Shown: positions 29,826 through 50,639 of the stretch, one piece after another
Layout: every line of letters starts with the position of its first letter
How positions within the stretch are numbered: the stretch's first letter is position 1
Source of the DNA: Muscardinus avellanarius
Taxonomy: Eukaryota; Chordata; Mammalia; Rodentia; Gliridae
Length of the DNA: 64,000 nucleotides
NCBI GenBank assembly: GCA_963383645.1
Contig: OY726572.1
Span: 69,107,856 to 69,171,855, forward strand
Reading direction: 5' to 3'
Position numbers and translations under genes: made by a program
Notes under the pieces: generated by a model
The model's database searches: none
Told to the model about the DNA's origin: nothing
Seen by the model: the letters and a program-made list of their open reading frames with translations, nothing else

Positions 29826-30495
29826 AAACAAACCTTTTGATAGGTTCCCTGTTCAGTGAGAATAAAAGCCAAAGTCCTAGCTGGACAAGGTGGCACACAC
29901 CTACAACTCCAGTACTTGGGAAGCAGCGATAGGAAGATCACAGACTTGAGGCCAGCCTCAGTAACTTAGACTATTTTGAAATAAAAAATACAAAGGGTTG
30001 AGGGTATATAGTTGAATGCCTTTGGGTTCAATTCCCAGCACCCAAATAAATAAGCCAAAGTCCTTATAATGGTCTCCAAGGCCCTGCAGTCTGTCCAGCC
30101 ACAATGAAATCCTCACTACTCGGTCCACAGGTGCACCAGAACATACTCCTGCTGGGTCACCTATTTGAAATGCTGGATATTCAAATGGATCTCCTTTCAG
30201 GTCTTCATCCCATGAGGCTTCTGTGATCACTTTGGATAAATAACAACCTATCCAACCCACCATGTCATTCCTTGCTTTACTTTTCTTCTTAGCATGCATT
30301 AGCATTGTTAGCGTTTATTATTATTTACCTCTGTTATATATTCTTAATAACTATTTTGCCAATTTCTCATCTGCCTTTCTCATTAGAATATAAGCTTCCC
30401 AGAGGCAGGGACCCCTGACCCACTGTGTCCACAGCTCTACACCCAGTACCAGGCACACAGTGGGTTTTTGTTCTGGATGAACAAATGAGTGAATA
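29826..30495 (+). mobile_element. L2 3' end, split by a SINE
   Basis: Ancient L2 3' region: AATAAAAGCCAAAGTCCT, CTCCAAGGCCCTGCAGTCTG, AGGCAGGGACCCCTGACC, CAGTACCAGGCACACAGTGG and a GATGAACAAATGAGTGAAT end. A plus SINE at about 29881-30048 interrupts it, flanked by duplicated AAGCCAAAGTCCT. Confidence 0.75.
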
Positions 30496-30834
30496 CAAGG
30501 GGCAGCAATGACAGCCTAGTTTAGGGACGAGCCATGGAGATGTAAATGGAGGGCTGTGAACTCTGCAGAGGGGAGCACGGGGAAAGGCATCAGCCAGGGA
30601 CCAGGGTTAGTAAGCCCCAGCAGGAGGGTGAATGAGGAGGCTGGGAAGCCAGTATGTCCTGCAGCCTGCTAGACTTACAGTGGCTTTAGGAAAGGCAGGG
30701 AGCTGGCTAGAAGGCTCCGAAACTGTAGGGCTGAAAGGTCACGTCCCAGAGTTGTTTGGGAGAACGTGAAGGCTGGGACTATTGGAATAAATGAAACGCA
30801 AGCAGATGTAGAAATATAGAAGGCTGAAGTTACT

Positions 30835-32271
30835 TGTTGTGTTACAGCCCTGTAATCCCAGCTACTGGAGAGGCTGAGGCAGAGGCTTAGCAAGTTCAAG
30901 GCCAGTCCCAGAAGTTTAGGGAGACCCTGTTTCAAAATAAAATTTTTAAAGGGAGGGGCTGGCTGGGGACATAGTTCAGTGGTAGAACACTTGCCTAGTC
31001 GGCTTATGGGTTCAATCCCCTGTATAAAAAGAAGAAGGAAGGAAGGAAGGAAAGCTCAAGTCTAGATCTGAAGAATGTTCACTGTCTTCAGCAAAAGAAC
31101 CAAAGTCAGTGGAGGAAAAAACAAGTCTAAGATATAGAATAAATTGATATTATAGAAGAAAAATGACATTTCAAGAAATTGTTGGTAGCTGGGCATGATA
31201 GCATACACTTGTACTTGGGAGGCTGATACAGGATTATTTCAGGTTTGTGGCCAGTCTTAGCAACTCAGACCCTTTTTCAAAATAAAATAGGGAGAGCTGG
31301 GTGTGGTGGTACAGGCTTGTAATCCCAGCATTTGGGAGGCTGAGATCGGAGGATTGCGGTTCCCGGACAGCCTCAGCTACTTAGTGAGGCCCTTTACAAC
31401 TCAGTGAGACCCTGTTTCAAAATAAAAAATGGGTCTGGGGGTGTAGATCAGAGGTAGAATGCCCCTAGGTCCTATTCCCAGTACCGCAAAAAATTAAAAA
31501 TTAAAAAATTAAAAAAAATAGGAAGCTAGATGTGGTGGTGCAGGCTTGTAATTCCAGCATTCAGGATGCTGAGACAGGAGGATTATGATTCAAGGATAGC
31601 CTCAGCTACTTAGTGTGGCCCTTTGCAACTCAGATCTTCTTTCAAAATAAAGAAAAATAGGGCTGGGTGTGTCACTTGGAGGTGGAATGCCCCTGGGTCC
31701 CATCCCTAGTACCACACACACACAAAAATAGGGCTGGGGGTATAGTTTAGAGGCACAATACCCCTGGGTTCAATCCCCAGTACCACTCACCCACACACAC
31801 AAAAATGGTGATCAACAAACTAAAACATGTCAGAGAAGTCCTGAAGAAGGTTATACCAAGCACTGGACTCCTCAAGGAAGGGTCATAGCTGGGTGTGGTG
31901 GTGTGTGTTTGTACTTGGGAGACTGAGACAGGAGGATCACATGTTCGTGGCCAGCCTCAGCATCTTAGGCACTCCGCAACTTAGACCCTGTTTAAAATAA
32001 AATTAAAAAAAGGTCTGGAAGTGTAAGCTCAGTGATAGAATGCCCCTGTGTTAAAATTCCTAGCACCCCGGGGCGTGGTGGTGCACGCTTGTAATCCCCC
32101 GCGCTTGGGAGGCTGAAACAGGAGGATCGCACAGGTTCGAAGCCAGACTCAGCTACCTGGTTAGGCTCTCAGCAATTTAGTGAGACCGTTTCCAAATAAA
32201 ATAGAAAAAAGGTCTGGGAGTGTAGCCCGGAGGTAGAAAGCCCCTGGTTCTACCCCTATTACCACCAAAAA

Positions 32272-32310
<39 letters not shown>

Positions 32311-32660
32311 AATTCCTAGCACCAAAAATAATAAAAATAAAAAAATGGTCAGTGTAGGGAAGCCAACTGGCACCGTATTGAAACAAGAATAAGTGATGGG
32401 GAAATGAAAGCTGTGGGCATGGACAGTAAAAGGCGTGTGTGTGGGAAAGATCTAGGGCAGAGCTAGGCATGGCAGCACACATCTGCCATCCCAGTCAGCA
32501 CACACCTGCCATCCCAGCATTTGGGAGGCAGAGACAGGGGGATGGCAGGTTAGAGGCCAACCTCAGCAACTTAAACCCTTCGTGACTTAGTGTTTCAAAA
32601 TAAAATAGGGTTGAGGTAGTGTAGCTCAGAGGTAGAATGCCCCTGGGTTCAATCCCCAGT
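30835..32660 (+). repeat. Plus-strand SINE cluster upstream of TLX2
   Basis: Copies near 30835-31022 (an older form whose right part is GTTCAGTGGTAGAACACTTG), 31188-31290, 31297-31490, 31522-31715, 31725-31790 (right monomer only), 31880-32070, 32071-32265 (second subfamily, with an (AAAT)n tail to 32310) and 32463-32660. Confidence 0.8.
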
Positions 32661-33404
32661 ACAAAAAGAAAAAAAAAAAATCTGAGACAGTTGGGCTAAA
32701 ATGATGAGAAAGGTGACCAGGTAGGAGTGAGGACCATCGGGACTAGGAACCATCAGAAGGAAGGAACAGAAGCGTGGCTCCTTCCTGTGACACTACAAGA
32801 CTGAAGATCTGGAGACGTGAGGGGCACAGATGCATGGGGTTTGGCGAGAGTTCAAAGTGGTATGTATGAGGAGTGCTCACCCCAGGGCTCCCGGAAACCA
32901 TCTTTTCCCTGAGAATCGGAGGGGTGGAGGGGGGAGAGAGATTCCTGCCTGATAGTACTGGATGCCCTCTGTCCTTGAAGTGGGGCACTAAAATAATTTT
33001 TTTTCTTAAATCCCCCCAAATTTGTATGTACTAATGAGTTTGTGACCATTTTTCCCAAAAAATTAGCTGGGCAATCTTTGAGTGGCAGGACTATCTGTGC
33101 AGACCTCAAAAGGTAGAGGTGCACCGTGAGCCAGATCTCCACATTGTCTTTTCCTCTTTCATGGAGTAAATGGAAGGAGGGGTCATTCAACTTGGTTGGA
33201 AACACACCTGTCCTAGCGCCCAGCCCCAAGCACCCTGACAGACTCCTTATTTGGTCAGAGGCTGCGTTTTTTTTGGTTTTCTCTTTCTCTCTCCACTCTC
33301 TGTTTTGGTTTGGTGAAGTCTATATAGCCTATGCTGTTTTGAAGGTTTTGGCAGGTAGCCTCCCGCTAAGAAAGGTGGAGGCTTCCTTCCTTCCTTTCTT
33401 CGTA
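32661..33404. other. Intergenic unique sequence
   Basis: No exon or repeat recognised. Confidence 0.4.
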
Positions 33405-33597
33405 CTGGAGATTGAGCCCAGGGACATTCTACCTCTGAGTTACACTCCCAGCCCTATTTTACTTTTTGTTTTGGCACAGGGTCTCACTAAGTTGTGGAGG
33501 GCCTCACAGTAAGTTGCTGAGGCTGGCCCAGAGCCTGCGGTCCCTCTGGTCTCAGCCTCCCAAGTACTGGGATTACAGGCATGCACCACTACACCCC
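33405..33597 (-). repeat. B1-dID type SINE
   Basis: Minus-strand dimer, TACTGGAGATTGAGCCCAGG through CATGCACCACTACACCC. Confidence 0.85.
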
Positions 33598-34099
33598 GCT
33601 GGGTAAAGGTTTCTTTGAGGGGAAAAGGGAGGTGATGCTGCTGCCTGTATTCACCACCAAGATTAAAAAAAAGAAGAAGAAAGAAAAAAGAAAAAACAGC
33701 TGCCAAATTGGTAGGAGCCCTCGCTGTTTGAGAAGGGGCTGTGGACTGTGAAAGGAGCTGAGGAAGGGCTGGAGAAATTAGATGACAGAGGTGGCCGAAG
33801 TGCTCCCCCAAGGGTCGCTCCCTTCAGACTGGGGCTTCTGGTGGAGGGAGGCTGGTGGCTTCGGGTGAGGCGAGAGCCCACTCTTTCTTTGGTGAGCTCA
33901 GATGCCCAAGTATCATTCCTGTTTCCCAGGAGGGAAAAGACCCCTTCACCCTGCCCCAGGCGCCAGGCTGCCAGCCCATCTGCCGGGGAGGAAGGAGGGG
34001 GAGTCTTTCCCAGGGGACCCTGGAGAATCAAGTGGGAGACCAGTGCTCCCAGGAAGATCCATCCACTGGTCTTGGAAGGCATTTCGGTTCACACGGGAA

Positions 34100-36950
34100 G
34101 CCGGCAGGGTGGGGCTGAGCTCCGGAGTGGGCTGGGGGTTGAGGGTCGAGGGCTGGCACCGCGGGGCGGGGTCTTTTGGCCAAGTCGTGTTCGGGGCAGG
34201 CTGGGCAGCTGATCGGTGCCCACCCGCTGTGGGGTAGTGGGAGCGCCCCCCTCCCCGCGCCCAGTCTCACCGGCTCGGAGGCGCCAGGGCCCCCCCCAGG
34301 GCCGGGGCGGGCTGGGGAAGGTAATGTAATTCCGGCCCAGCTAACCTGATTATGGCGGCCTGCACCGGGCAGGGTGGCGGCGGGGGCGGGCCTAAGGCTC
34401 AGGGGCCCGCCCGGTCGGGGTCCCATCCCCGGGAAGCACGCAGAGTTCACACACTCCCAGCTCTGGGGTCCGCGGCCAGAGGTCACAAGGTCACTGGCTC
34501 ACCCCTCTTTCCCGGCCCGCTTCAGGCGCATTTTCTGGGGCCCGGGTGGGGTGATGTGTGTAGGAGGCGAGGTGGCCGGGATCCTCCCGAGGCCTCTGCC
34601 AGTCACACGTGTAGCCCGTGGCGATTTCGCCTGCCCGCCTTTGAGAGGGGAGAGTGGGTGGGGAGAGACAGCCTAGGCACAGACCCCCACGCCGGGAGCC
34701 CCTGCACTTGGGGCTGACTTGGCCCGGGGTTGAGCAACGGGTCGAATTTACAGCGATTTCGGAAAATCGAAATCCTAAGACGTTACAGGACTCCAAGGTC
34801 GCGCCCAGACGGGGCCGGTGGGGGGGGGGTCTTCACGGAAGAGATCGGGAGGTACCAGGACCACCGGCGCCGGGGGAGGCTCCCGCCCGGGCCCGCCGCA
34901 CGCCCCCCAGCCCCTTCCCACACCTGTCCTCGGGCGCGGCCTCCAGAGCGCGGCTCGCCGTTCCTCTGCCGCGTTTTGGGCAGCCGGGAAGCCACAACGA
35001 GATTTGGTCTCAGCGGCCACTTGGGTAGGGGCCACAACGAATCCGGGCGTTGGCAGGCAAGGCCCATCGGGAGGCGAAAAGTGGGGGCCGGGGGGCGAGG
35101 CACCTGCCCAGGAGGCCGGCGAGGCGAGGCGGCCCGAAGGCGGAGGCCGGCGAGGACGCGGCCGGGGCGAGCATCCCGGCTGACTCAGCTGGCCGCGCCG
35201 CCCCCCCCCACCCCGCGCCGAGCCCTGGCCCCGCTCCGCCTCCGCCCCGCACGGCGCGCTGGGGCGGGCCGGCGTCCCTTCCCCTTTAACAGGCGGGCCC
35301 GCCCCGCCCTCCCCCAGCCCCCACTGCCCACCCGGGCCGCTCCGTCAGTCACTGCCCCCGCCCGAGCCGGCCAGCCCTCCGCACCCGCGGCTCGGACAGC
35401 GGCCCCTCCGGGATGCGAGTCCCTGCGCGGGCGCCCGGCAGGGGCGGACCCCCGCGCGGCTGCTCGGGGCGCACCGGGGTGCTGCGGGGCCCCGGGCCCC
35501 GGCGCCCGGCCGTGGCCAGCCCCGCGGGCCGCTGAGCCGCGCGGGCTCCCGGCGCCGTCCGAGCGCGCCTGCCGCCGCCGAGCCCCCGCCGCCCTCCCGC
35601 TCGGGCCCATGGAGCCCGCGGCGCTGGCCCCGCACAGCCTCCCGCACCACGAGCCCATCAGCTTCGGCATCGACCAGATCCTGAGCGGCCCCGAGCCCCC
35701 GGGGGGCGGCCTCGGCCCGGGCCGGGCGGGCCAGACCCACGCGGAGAGCGCGGCGTTCGCGGGCGGGTTCCCCGGCGCCCCGGGCTACGGCCCCGCGGGC
35801 TCGCTGGCCCCGCTGCCCGGCGGCTCGGGGGGGGGCCCGGGCGGCGTGATCCGCGTCCCCGCGCACCGCCCGCTGCCCGCGCCGCCGCCCGCCGGGGCCG
35901 GGCCCGCGATGCCGGGGCCCTCGGGCTTGGGCGGCGCCGGGGGCCTGGCGGGGCTCACCTTCCCCTGGATGGACAGCGGCCGGCGCTTCGCCAAGGACCG
36001 GCTCACAGGTGAGGGCGCCGGGGCGCACGAGGACCCCGGACTCCGGCTGCTCCCCTCCAGGCCCTCACCTGCGCGCAGACCCTCCGGGCCTCCCCCCAGC
36101 CCGGCCCCCGGTCCTGCACGCGAGCCGGGGGAGGGGGCTGCCGTGGAGTGCGCCGCGGGGCGGGCAGGGCGCGGGGCCGGGGGTCGTCTCTTTGCCCGAG
36201 GGGGAGGGAGGGCCGTCTGGAGGTCTCCGCCAGCGCGCGGTCGAGCCTGGCGCCGGGGGCGCCGCTCCGCAAGCCCGCCCGCTCTCTCGCCCCGGCAGCC
36301 GCGCTCTCGCCCTTCCCCGGGACGCGCCGCATCGGCCACCCCTACCAGAACCGCACGCCCCCGAAGCGGAAGAAGCCGCGCACGTCCTTCTCGCGCTCGC
36401 AGGTGCTGGAGCTGGAGCGGCGCTTCCTGCGGCAGAAGTACCTGGCCTCGGCCGAGAGGGCGGCGCTGGCCAAGGCCTTGCGCATGACCGACGCGCAGGT
36501 CAAGACCTGGTTCCAGAACCGACGCACCAAGTGGCGGTGAGGCGGCGGGGCGCGGGCGGGCCGGCCGGGCGGGCGCGGGGGGCGCGCTGGGGGGAGCCGC
36601 CCCGCTGAGCCGCCCCTCCGCCCGCCCAGGCGCCAGACGGCGGAGGAGCGCGAGGCCGAGCGGCACCGCGCCGGCCGGCTGCTCCTGCACCTGCAGCAGG
36701 ACGCGCTGCCGCGGCCGCTGCGGCCGCCGCTGCCCCCGGACCCGCTCTGCCTGCACAACTCGTCGCTCTTCGCGCTGCAGAACCTGCAGCCCTGGGCCGA
36801 GGACAACAAAGTAGCCTCGGTGTCCGGGCTGGCCTCGGTGGTGTGAGCCGCGCCCGCCCGTCGGATCGGCTGAGCGCTCTTGCTGCGGGAAGCGCCCGGT
36901 GCGGGGCCGCGGGGCCGGCCGCCCGCACCCACGGCCCGGTGCCAGCAGTG
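34100..36950. promoter_or_regulatory. TLX2: CpG island spanning the TLX2 promoter and gene
   Basis: Very GC- and CpG-rich from about 1.5 kb upstream of the TLX2 ATG through its last exon. No TATA box. TGACTCA (35182-35188) is an AP-1-type heptamer. It contains long open frames on both strands that are compositional. Confidence 0.6.
35609..36846 (+). CDS. TLX2: TLX2 (HOX11L1), T-cell leukemia homeobox protein 2
   Basis: Three coding exons: 35609-36008, 36299-36536, 36630-36846 (855 nt, 284 residues, as in human). The start [16 protein letters not shown] agrees with the family; the frame is open upstream for about 290 codons, but that is GC bias. FGIDQIL is an eh1 (Groucho-binding) motif near residues 19-25. 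[17 protein letters not shown] precedes the homeodomain (about 157-216: [18 protein letters not shown] through [11 protein letters not shown]). It carries the TLX-specific Thr at position 47 (VKTWFQN). The C terminus ends VSGLASVV. It is a nuclear DNA-binding regulator known for roles in enteric neuron and neural-crest development. Introns are 290 and 93 bp with GT-AG ends. Confidence 0.96.
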
Positions 36951-37499
36951 TCCGGGGAGCGGCAGGCCTTGGGACCCTCGCGGAGGGCACAGTCCCAGGC
37001 CCCGTGTTGCCAGGATGCCGGGCGACAAGCTTAGACGGCCTTTCCCCGCCACAAGTCACTGAACTGCAGTGAAGCCGAGGCTGGAACCTGGGGCCCGAGA
37101 GGGCGGGACCTGCCGAACAATAGCCAGTAAGGTGCGGGGAGCGGGGACGGGCTGGCCAATGGAAGCTGCTCTGAGAGACTGGTGATTTGGTGGTTATGTG
37201 GGAAGGAGCGGCTGCTGCAGCAGGTGCTGTCTGAAGCTGTACTGAAGGTGTGAAGGAAGGAAGATGGCAACCACAGCCGAGTAATGGAAAAGGTGCCAGA
37301 GCGCCAGAATCTGGCTGACTGCAGGGACCAGAGGGTTGTCCACCTGGGCATCTTGTCCCTCAACTGTAAAATAATGGCTAAGGATTCCTCCTTGACTCTG
37401 AGTCTCGTGTTGTTCTGGGTGTCCAAACCTGCTGGTCACGTTTGAGTTTCACAATGTGCCTGGGCTGTAGGTGAGATGCACACTGATATCACATCTAGG

Positions 37500-37505
37500 A
37501 ATAAA
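37500..37505 (+). terminator. TLX2: Possible TLX2 poly(A) signal
   Basis: First AATAAA downstream of the TLX2 stop, 654 bases away, just before a SINE. Position only. Confidence 0.3.
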
Positions 37506-37511
37506 ATCTGG

Positions 37512-38165
37512 CTCTGGGGCGTGGTGGCGCACGCTGGTAATCCCAGCATTTGGGAGGCTGAGACAGGAGGATTGCGGTCAAGGACAGCCTCAGCTACTTA
37601 GTGAGGCCCTTTGCAACTCAGTGAGACCCTGTTTCAAAATAAAGAATAAAAAATAGGGCTGGGGGTGTAGCTTGGAGGTAGAATGCCCCTGGGCTCTATT
37701 CCCAGTACCCCCCCCACACACACACACAGAAAATCTGGCTCAGGTGTCCCATAGGGACAGAGGACAGAAGCAAGTGGACAAAGTTAATGGGCCAGTGGTG
37801 CCCGCCTGTAATCCCAGTGACTCAGCAAGGAGGGCAGGAAGTTTGAAGTCAGCCTTGGCAACTTAGTGACACCCTCTCTCAAAATCAAATAAAAGTCGGG
37901 CATGCTGGCGCACACTTGTTATCCCCGCGCTTGGGAGGCTGAGACAGCAGGATCGCACAGGTTCGAAGCCAGCCTCAGCTACTTAGTGAGGCTCTCAGCA
38001 ACTTAGACCCTGTTTCCAAATAAAATATAAAGTAGGTCTGGGAGGATAGCCTGGAGGTAGAAAGCCCCTGGGTTCCACCCCCAGTACCACCAAAAAAAAA
38101 AAAAAAGTGGGGGGCTGGGGATGTAGCTCAGCTGTAGAGCATCCTTAGGTTAGATCCCCAGTATA
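37512..38165 (+). repeat. SINE cluster downstream of TLX2
   Basis: A dimer at about 37515-37733 is flanked by AAAATCTGGCTC. A left monomer at 37770-37892 and a right monomer at 38108-38165 appear to be one element split by a second-subfamily dimer at 37893-38105. Confidence 0.8.
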
Positions 38166-38586
38166 GGAGGAAAAAAATTAAGGGCCCATCCCATGGAGTT
38201 AGGGTAAGCAGAATTTGGCAAAAACTTTGGAAATTACAAAGCTAAGAAGAATCAGAGATAATTTCAAGATTGGAAAAGTGGAGGATTAGTTAATGGTGAT
38301 GTGGATGATGAAGGGGAAATTGGGACATCTGTGGCAAGACTAACTCTAGGAAAAACTACATGCTAGATGGAGAAAGGAATTCTGGAAAAATGCCTTGGAG
38401 AGAGAGCAGCTGACATCCACCCAGAGGTGGGGATAGACGGACTGATGAGGACAGACAGACTTGCCAAGGGAGGGAACTGAGGAGGAAAACCAGAGTTCTA
38501 AGGATTGCACAGTTCTTTCCACCAAACTTTACAAATACATTCACAGCGTGCAAGATGATGCAGGATTCCAATGTTAATAGCCCAAG

Positions 38587-40225
38587 GGCAAGCCAGGTGT
38601 TGTGGCATATGCCTGTAATCCCAGCGCTTGGGAGGCTGAGACAGGAGGAATGCAGTTTCAAGGTCAGCCTCAGCAACTTAATAAGACACTGTTTCAAAAG
38701 TAAATAAATAAAAAATATAGTTAGGGCTGAGGGTATATCTTGGAGGTAGAATGTTGCTAGGTTCAATCCCCAGTACTCCATACCCCCAAAAAAGTCCAAG
38801 AGCAGAAAAGGGAAGGGGTACCCACGTATGCTGGGTGTGCTTGGAAGGCTAAGGCCAGCCCCAACAATTTAGTAAGACTCTCAGCAATTTAGCAACATCC
38901 TGTTTTAAAGTAAAAAATAAAAAGGACTGGGAATGTAGCTCAGAGGTAGAGTGCTGCTGGGTTCAGTTCCCAGTACCCCTCAAGAGAAAAAAACCATACG
39001 TTGCTAAGGTTGTTAGCCTTAAGCTTGAGGGTGCACGAGAGGCTACTGGGAAATTGGTTGATGGTGAGTTACATTATGGATGGCTGCAACAACTTCCAGG
39101 TTTAAAAAGAGTAAGGTTTACATTGTATTAAGAAGGGAAATTTTGCTGGGCATGGTGGCACACACTTTGGGAGGTTGAGACGGGAAGATCACAGTTCGCA
39201 GGCAGCCTCAACTACTTAGTGAGGCCCTTTGCAACTCAGTGAGACCCTGTTGCAAAATAAAGAATAAAAAATAGGGCTGGGGGTGTAGCTCGGAGGTAGA
39301 ATGCCCCTGGGTTCCATCCCCAGAACTGCAAAATAAAATAAAACAAAATGAAGAAGGGAAGTTTTAGCTGGGCGTGGTGGCATATACTGTAATCCCAGTA
39401 CTTGGGAGGCTGAGACAGGGGGATCACAGGTTTGAAGCCAGCTTCAGCAATTGTGAGGCTGTCAGCAACTTAATGAGACCCTGTTTCCAAATAATAAAAT
39501 AAAAAGGGCTGGAGATGTAACTTGAAGGTCGAATGCCCCTGAGTTCAATCCCCAGTACCCCCCAACCCCCCGGAAAAAAAGAAGGGAGATTCTGTCTGAT
39601 TCCTCTAGTATTCCAATTCTTCCTCCCCCAGAGGCTGGAACGTTGTGACAGAGGGAAGAGAAGCAGGATCAGGGAACAGCTGTAGCCACTACTCATGTTC
39701 TGTGCTGGTCACAGCTATGTCGTTATAGCCTCAAGGCTTGAGCACAGGTGTGAGCCAGCAAAGGGCTCCAGGACTTGGCCCTGGATCTTTGCTATCCTAC
39801 CATTCTCTGGCTCATGGATGTTAAATATGGTGCTGAAAAACCAAAATCAAATTTGATACCATAGGAAAATCTTTTATAGACCATCAGGAGTACAAGGATG
39901 GTTTGATATAAGTTGCTGCAATGGGGAGCATGTCAGTTTCTTGTCAATAAATAGACGGCTAAGGAAAGGGTCCTACCCTACACAGACGGTGGCTTATCCC
40001 ATCACCTCCATCCCTAGCCCACATTTCTTGGGACTAAAGTCCAGGATTTACATTTGACTCTAGCTGGTGCCATGACACAGGCCTAGACTCTCAGCAACTT
40101 GGAAGGCTGAGGCGGAAGGATTGCAAGTTCAAGGCCAGCCTAGGCAATTTAGTTAGAGACTGTCTCAAATAAAAATTAAAAGGGCTGAGGATGAAAACCC
40201 CTGGGCTCAATCCCCAGTACTGGAA
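38587..40225 (+). repeat. SINEs between TLX2 and DQX1
   Basis: Plus copies near 38587-38790, 38825-38985, 39141-39335, 39366-39565 and 40065-40225 (diverged). 38170-38586 and 39566-40064 are unique with no exon recognised. Confidence 0.8.
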
Positions 40226-40302
40226 AGCATTGATCCTAACTTTGGGTTTCTAAGTCTGCAGTGCCACCAGATGAGTGTAGCCCCATTCCTTCGGGAGGCA
40301 GG

Positions 40303-49586
<9,284 letters not shown>

Positions 49587-50511
49587 GGTGGCTGTCCAGC
49601 AGGACCTACAGAAGGCAGGGCAGCCAGTAAGGTCTCCTATATGGTAACTGATACTGCCTCCCCACCTCAGCCCTGCTTCCTAACCTCACAGGTGATAATG
49701 CCCTGTGGTCCCACATTCCCAGCATTTCTGGCTTGCCAGGAAACAGAACTGGGTGCTTCTAAGTTGCCACCAAGAGCGGGCTTTCACCTCTATTTGGGTA
49801 GTTAACAGTCTTGTGACCAACACAGGGCCTGCTGGGGGGTGGGGGAGAAGTAATGTGAGGCACAGAAACTCAAGGGAAGGTCCAGAAGAGGAAAGAATAA
49901 AGAAATCTAGGGAGGAGGCAGAGATGGGGTGTGGGACAGAACCGCAGGGCCACAAGGATCTTGGATTCAAACCTGCTTGCAGTTGAGACGTGTCACTGTC
50001 AGGATGGCAGCCAGTTCCAGACCCACCCAGCCAGTTACCACAAACCCTAACCTGCCTCAAGTACAAAGGTAAATTCCTGTTCCAGCCTGGGGCTAGGCTC
50101 AAACTCCAATCCCAAAGCTTGCTTTTGGGGTGGGGCCATTTGCTCCACCTACTTTAACCTATCTGGGAATCTATGGAAAACAGGCTCCTGCCAATGAACA
50201 GAGCATGTGCATGTGATAGATGGTGCTTGTGAAAGGCATTCTGGGAGCTGTAGTTCCGCTGCAGCAGCTTCATAAACCCGGGCTGAACCCCTGAGCTGGG
50301 GCCCAGGGGCTGCCCTCTTCAGTTCACTTCAGCATCCTTAAGGCACTTATCTCTTGGCACGAGATGACTCCAGACAGTTCATTCTGACTGCCCCTCACAA
50401 ACCTGCGTGGAGACGCTCACCCCCTTACCCTCCGACCAAGTGAAAAGGAACCTGCTCAAGGGGCATTTGAAACCCAGAGAGGCAACAGAGACCTTGAATG
50501 AAAACCCTGAA
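49587..50511. other. DQX1 upstream flank, with a ZNF143-type site
   Basis: Non-repetitive interval between the DQX1 start codon and the AUP1 3' end. GCATTCTGGGAGCTGTAGT at 50236-50254 is a close match to the ZNF143/Staf binding site (minus orientation). No exon is recognised; a DQX1 5' UTR exon may lie here. Confidence 0.5.
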
Positions 50512-50517
50512 TTTAAT
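50512..50517 (-). terminator. AUP1: AUP1 poly(A) signal ATTAAA
   Basis: TTTAAT on the plus strand reads ATTAAA on the minus strand, 123 bases past the AUP1 stop. Confidence 0.55.
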
Positions 50518-50639
50518 GTGAGATCGGGGAGCCCCACCCCTCCCTTTTTACCACCCACTCATCCGGCCTTTGTGAGTTGGGTGAGGGCTGCCCCCAGTCT
50601 CCGTCCTGCGGCTCTGGGTGCCATCCTGTTCCTTTGAGC

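Noticed and set aside
30960..31020. BC1/tRNA-Ala-like segment with TTCAGTGGTAGAACACTTG
   Set aside because: It is the right half of an older SINE copy with the left half present; not an independent tRNA gene.
34730..36487. 585-residue open frame in phase with TLX2 and extending 293 codons upstream of its ATG
   Set aside because: Very GC-rich DNA lacks stop codons by chance; the upstream peptide is low-complexity Pro/Arg/Ala with no family resemblance, and the frame runs into intron 1. The MEP start matches TLX2 orthologues.
35785..37059. 424-residue minus-strand frame over TLX2
   Set aside because: Antisense shadow of TLX2 exons in GC-rich DNA; no recognisable domain.
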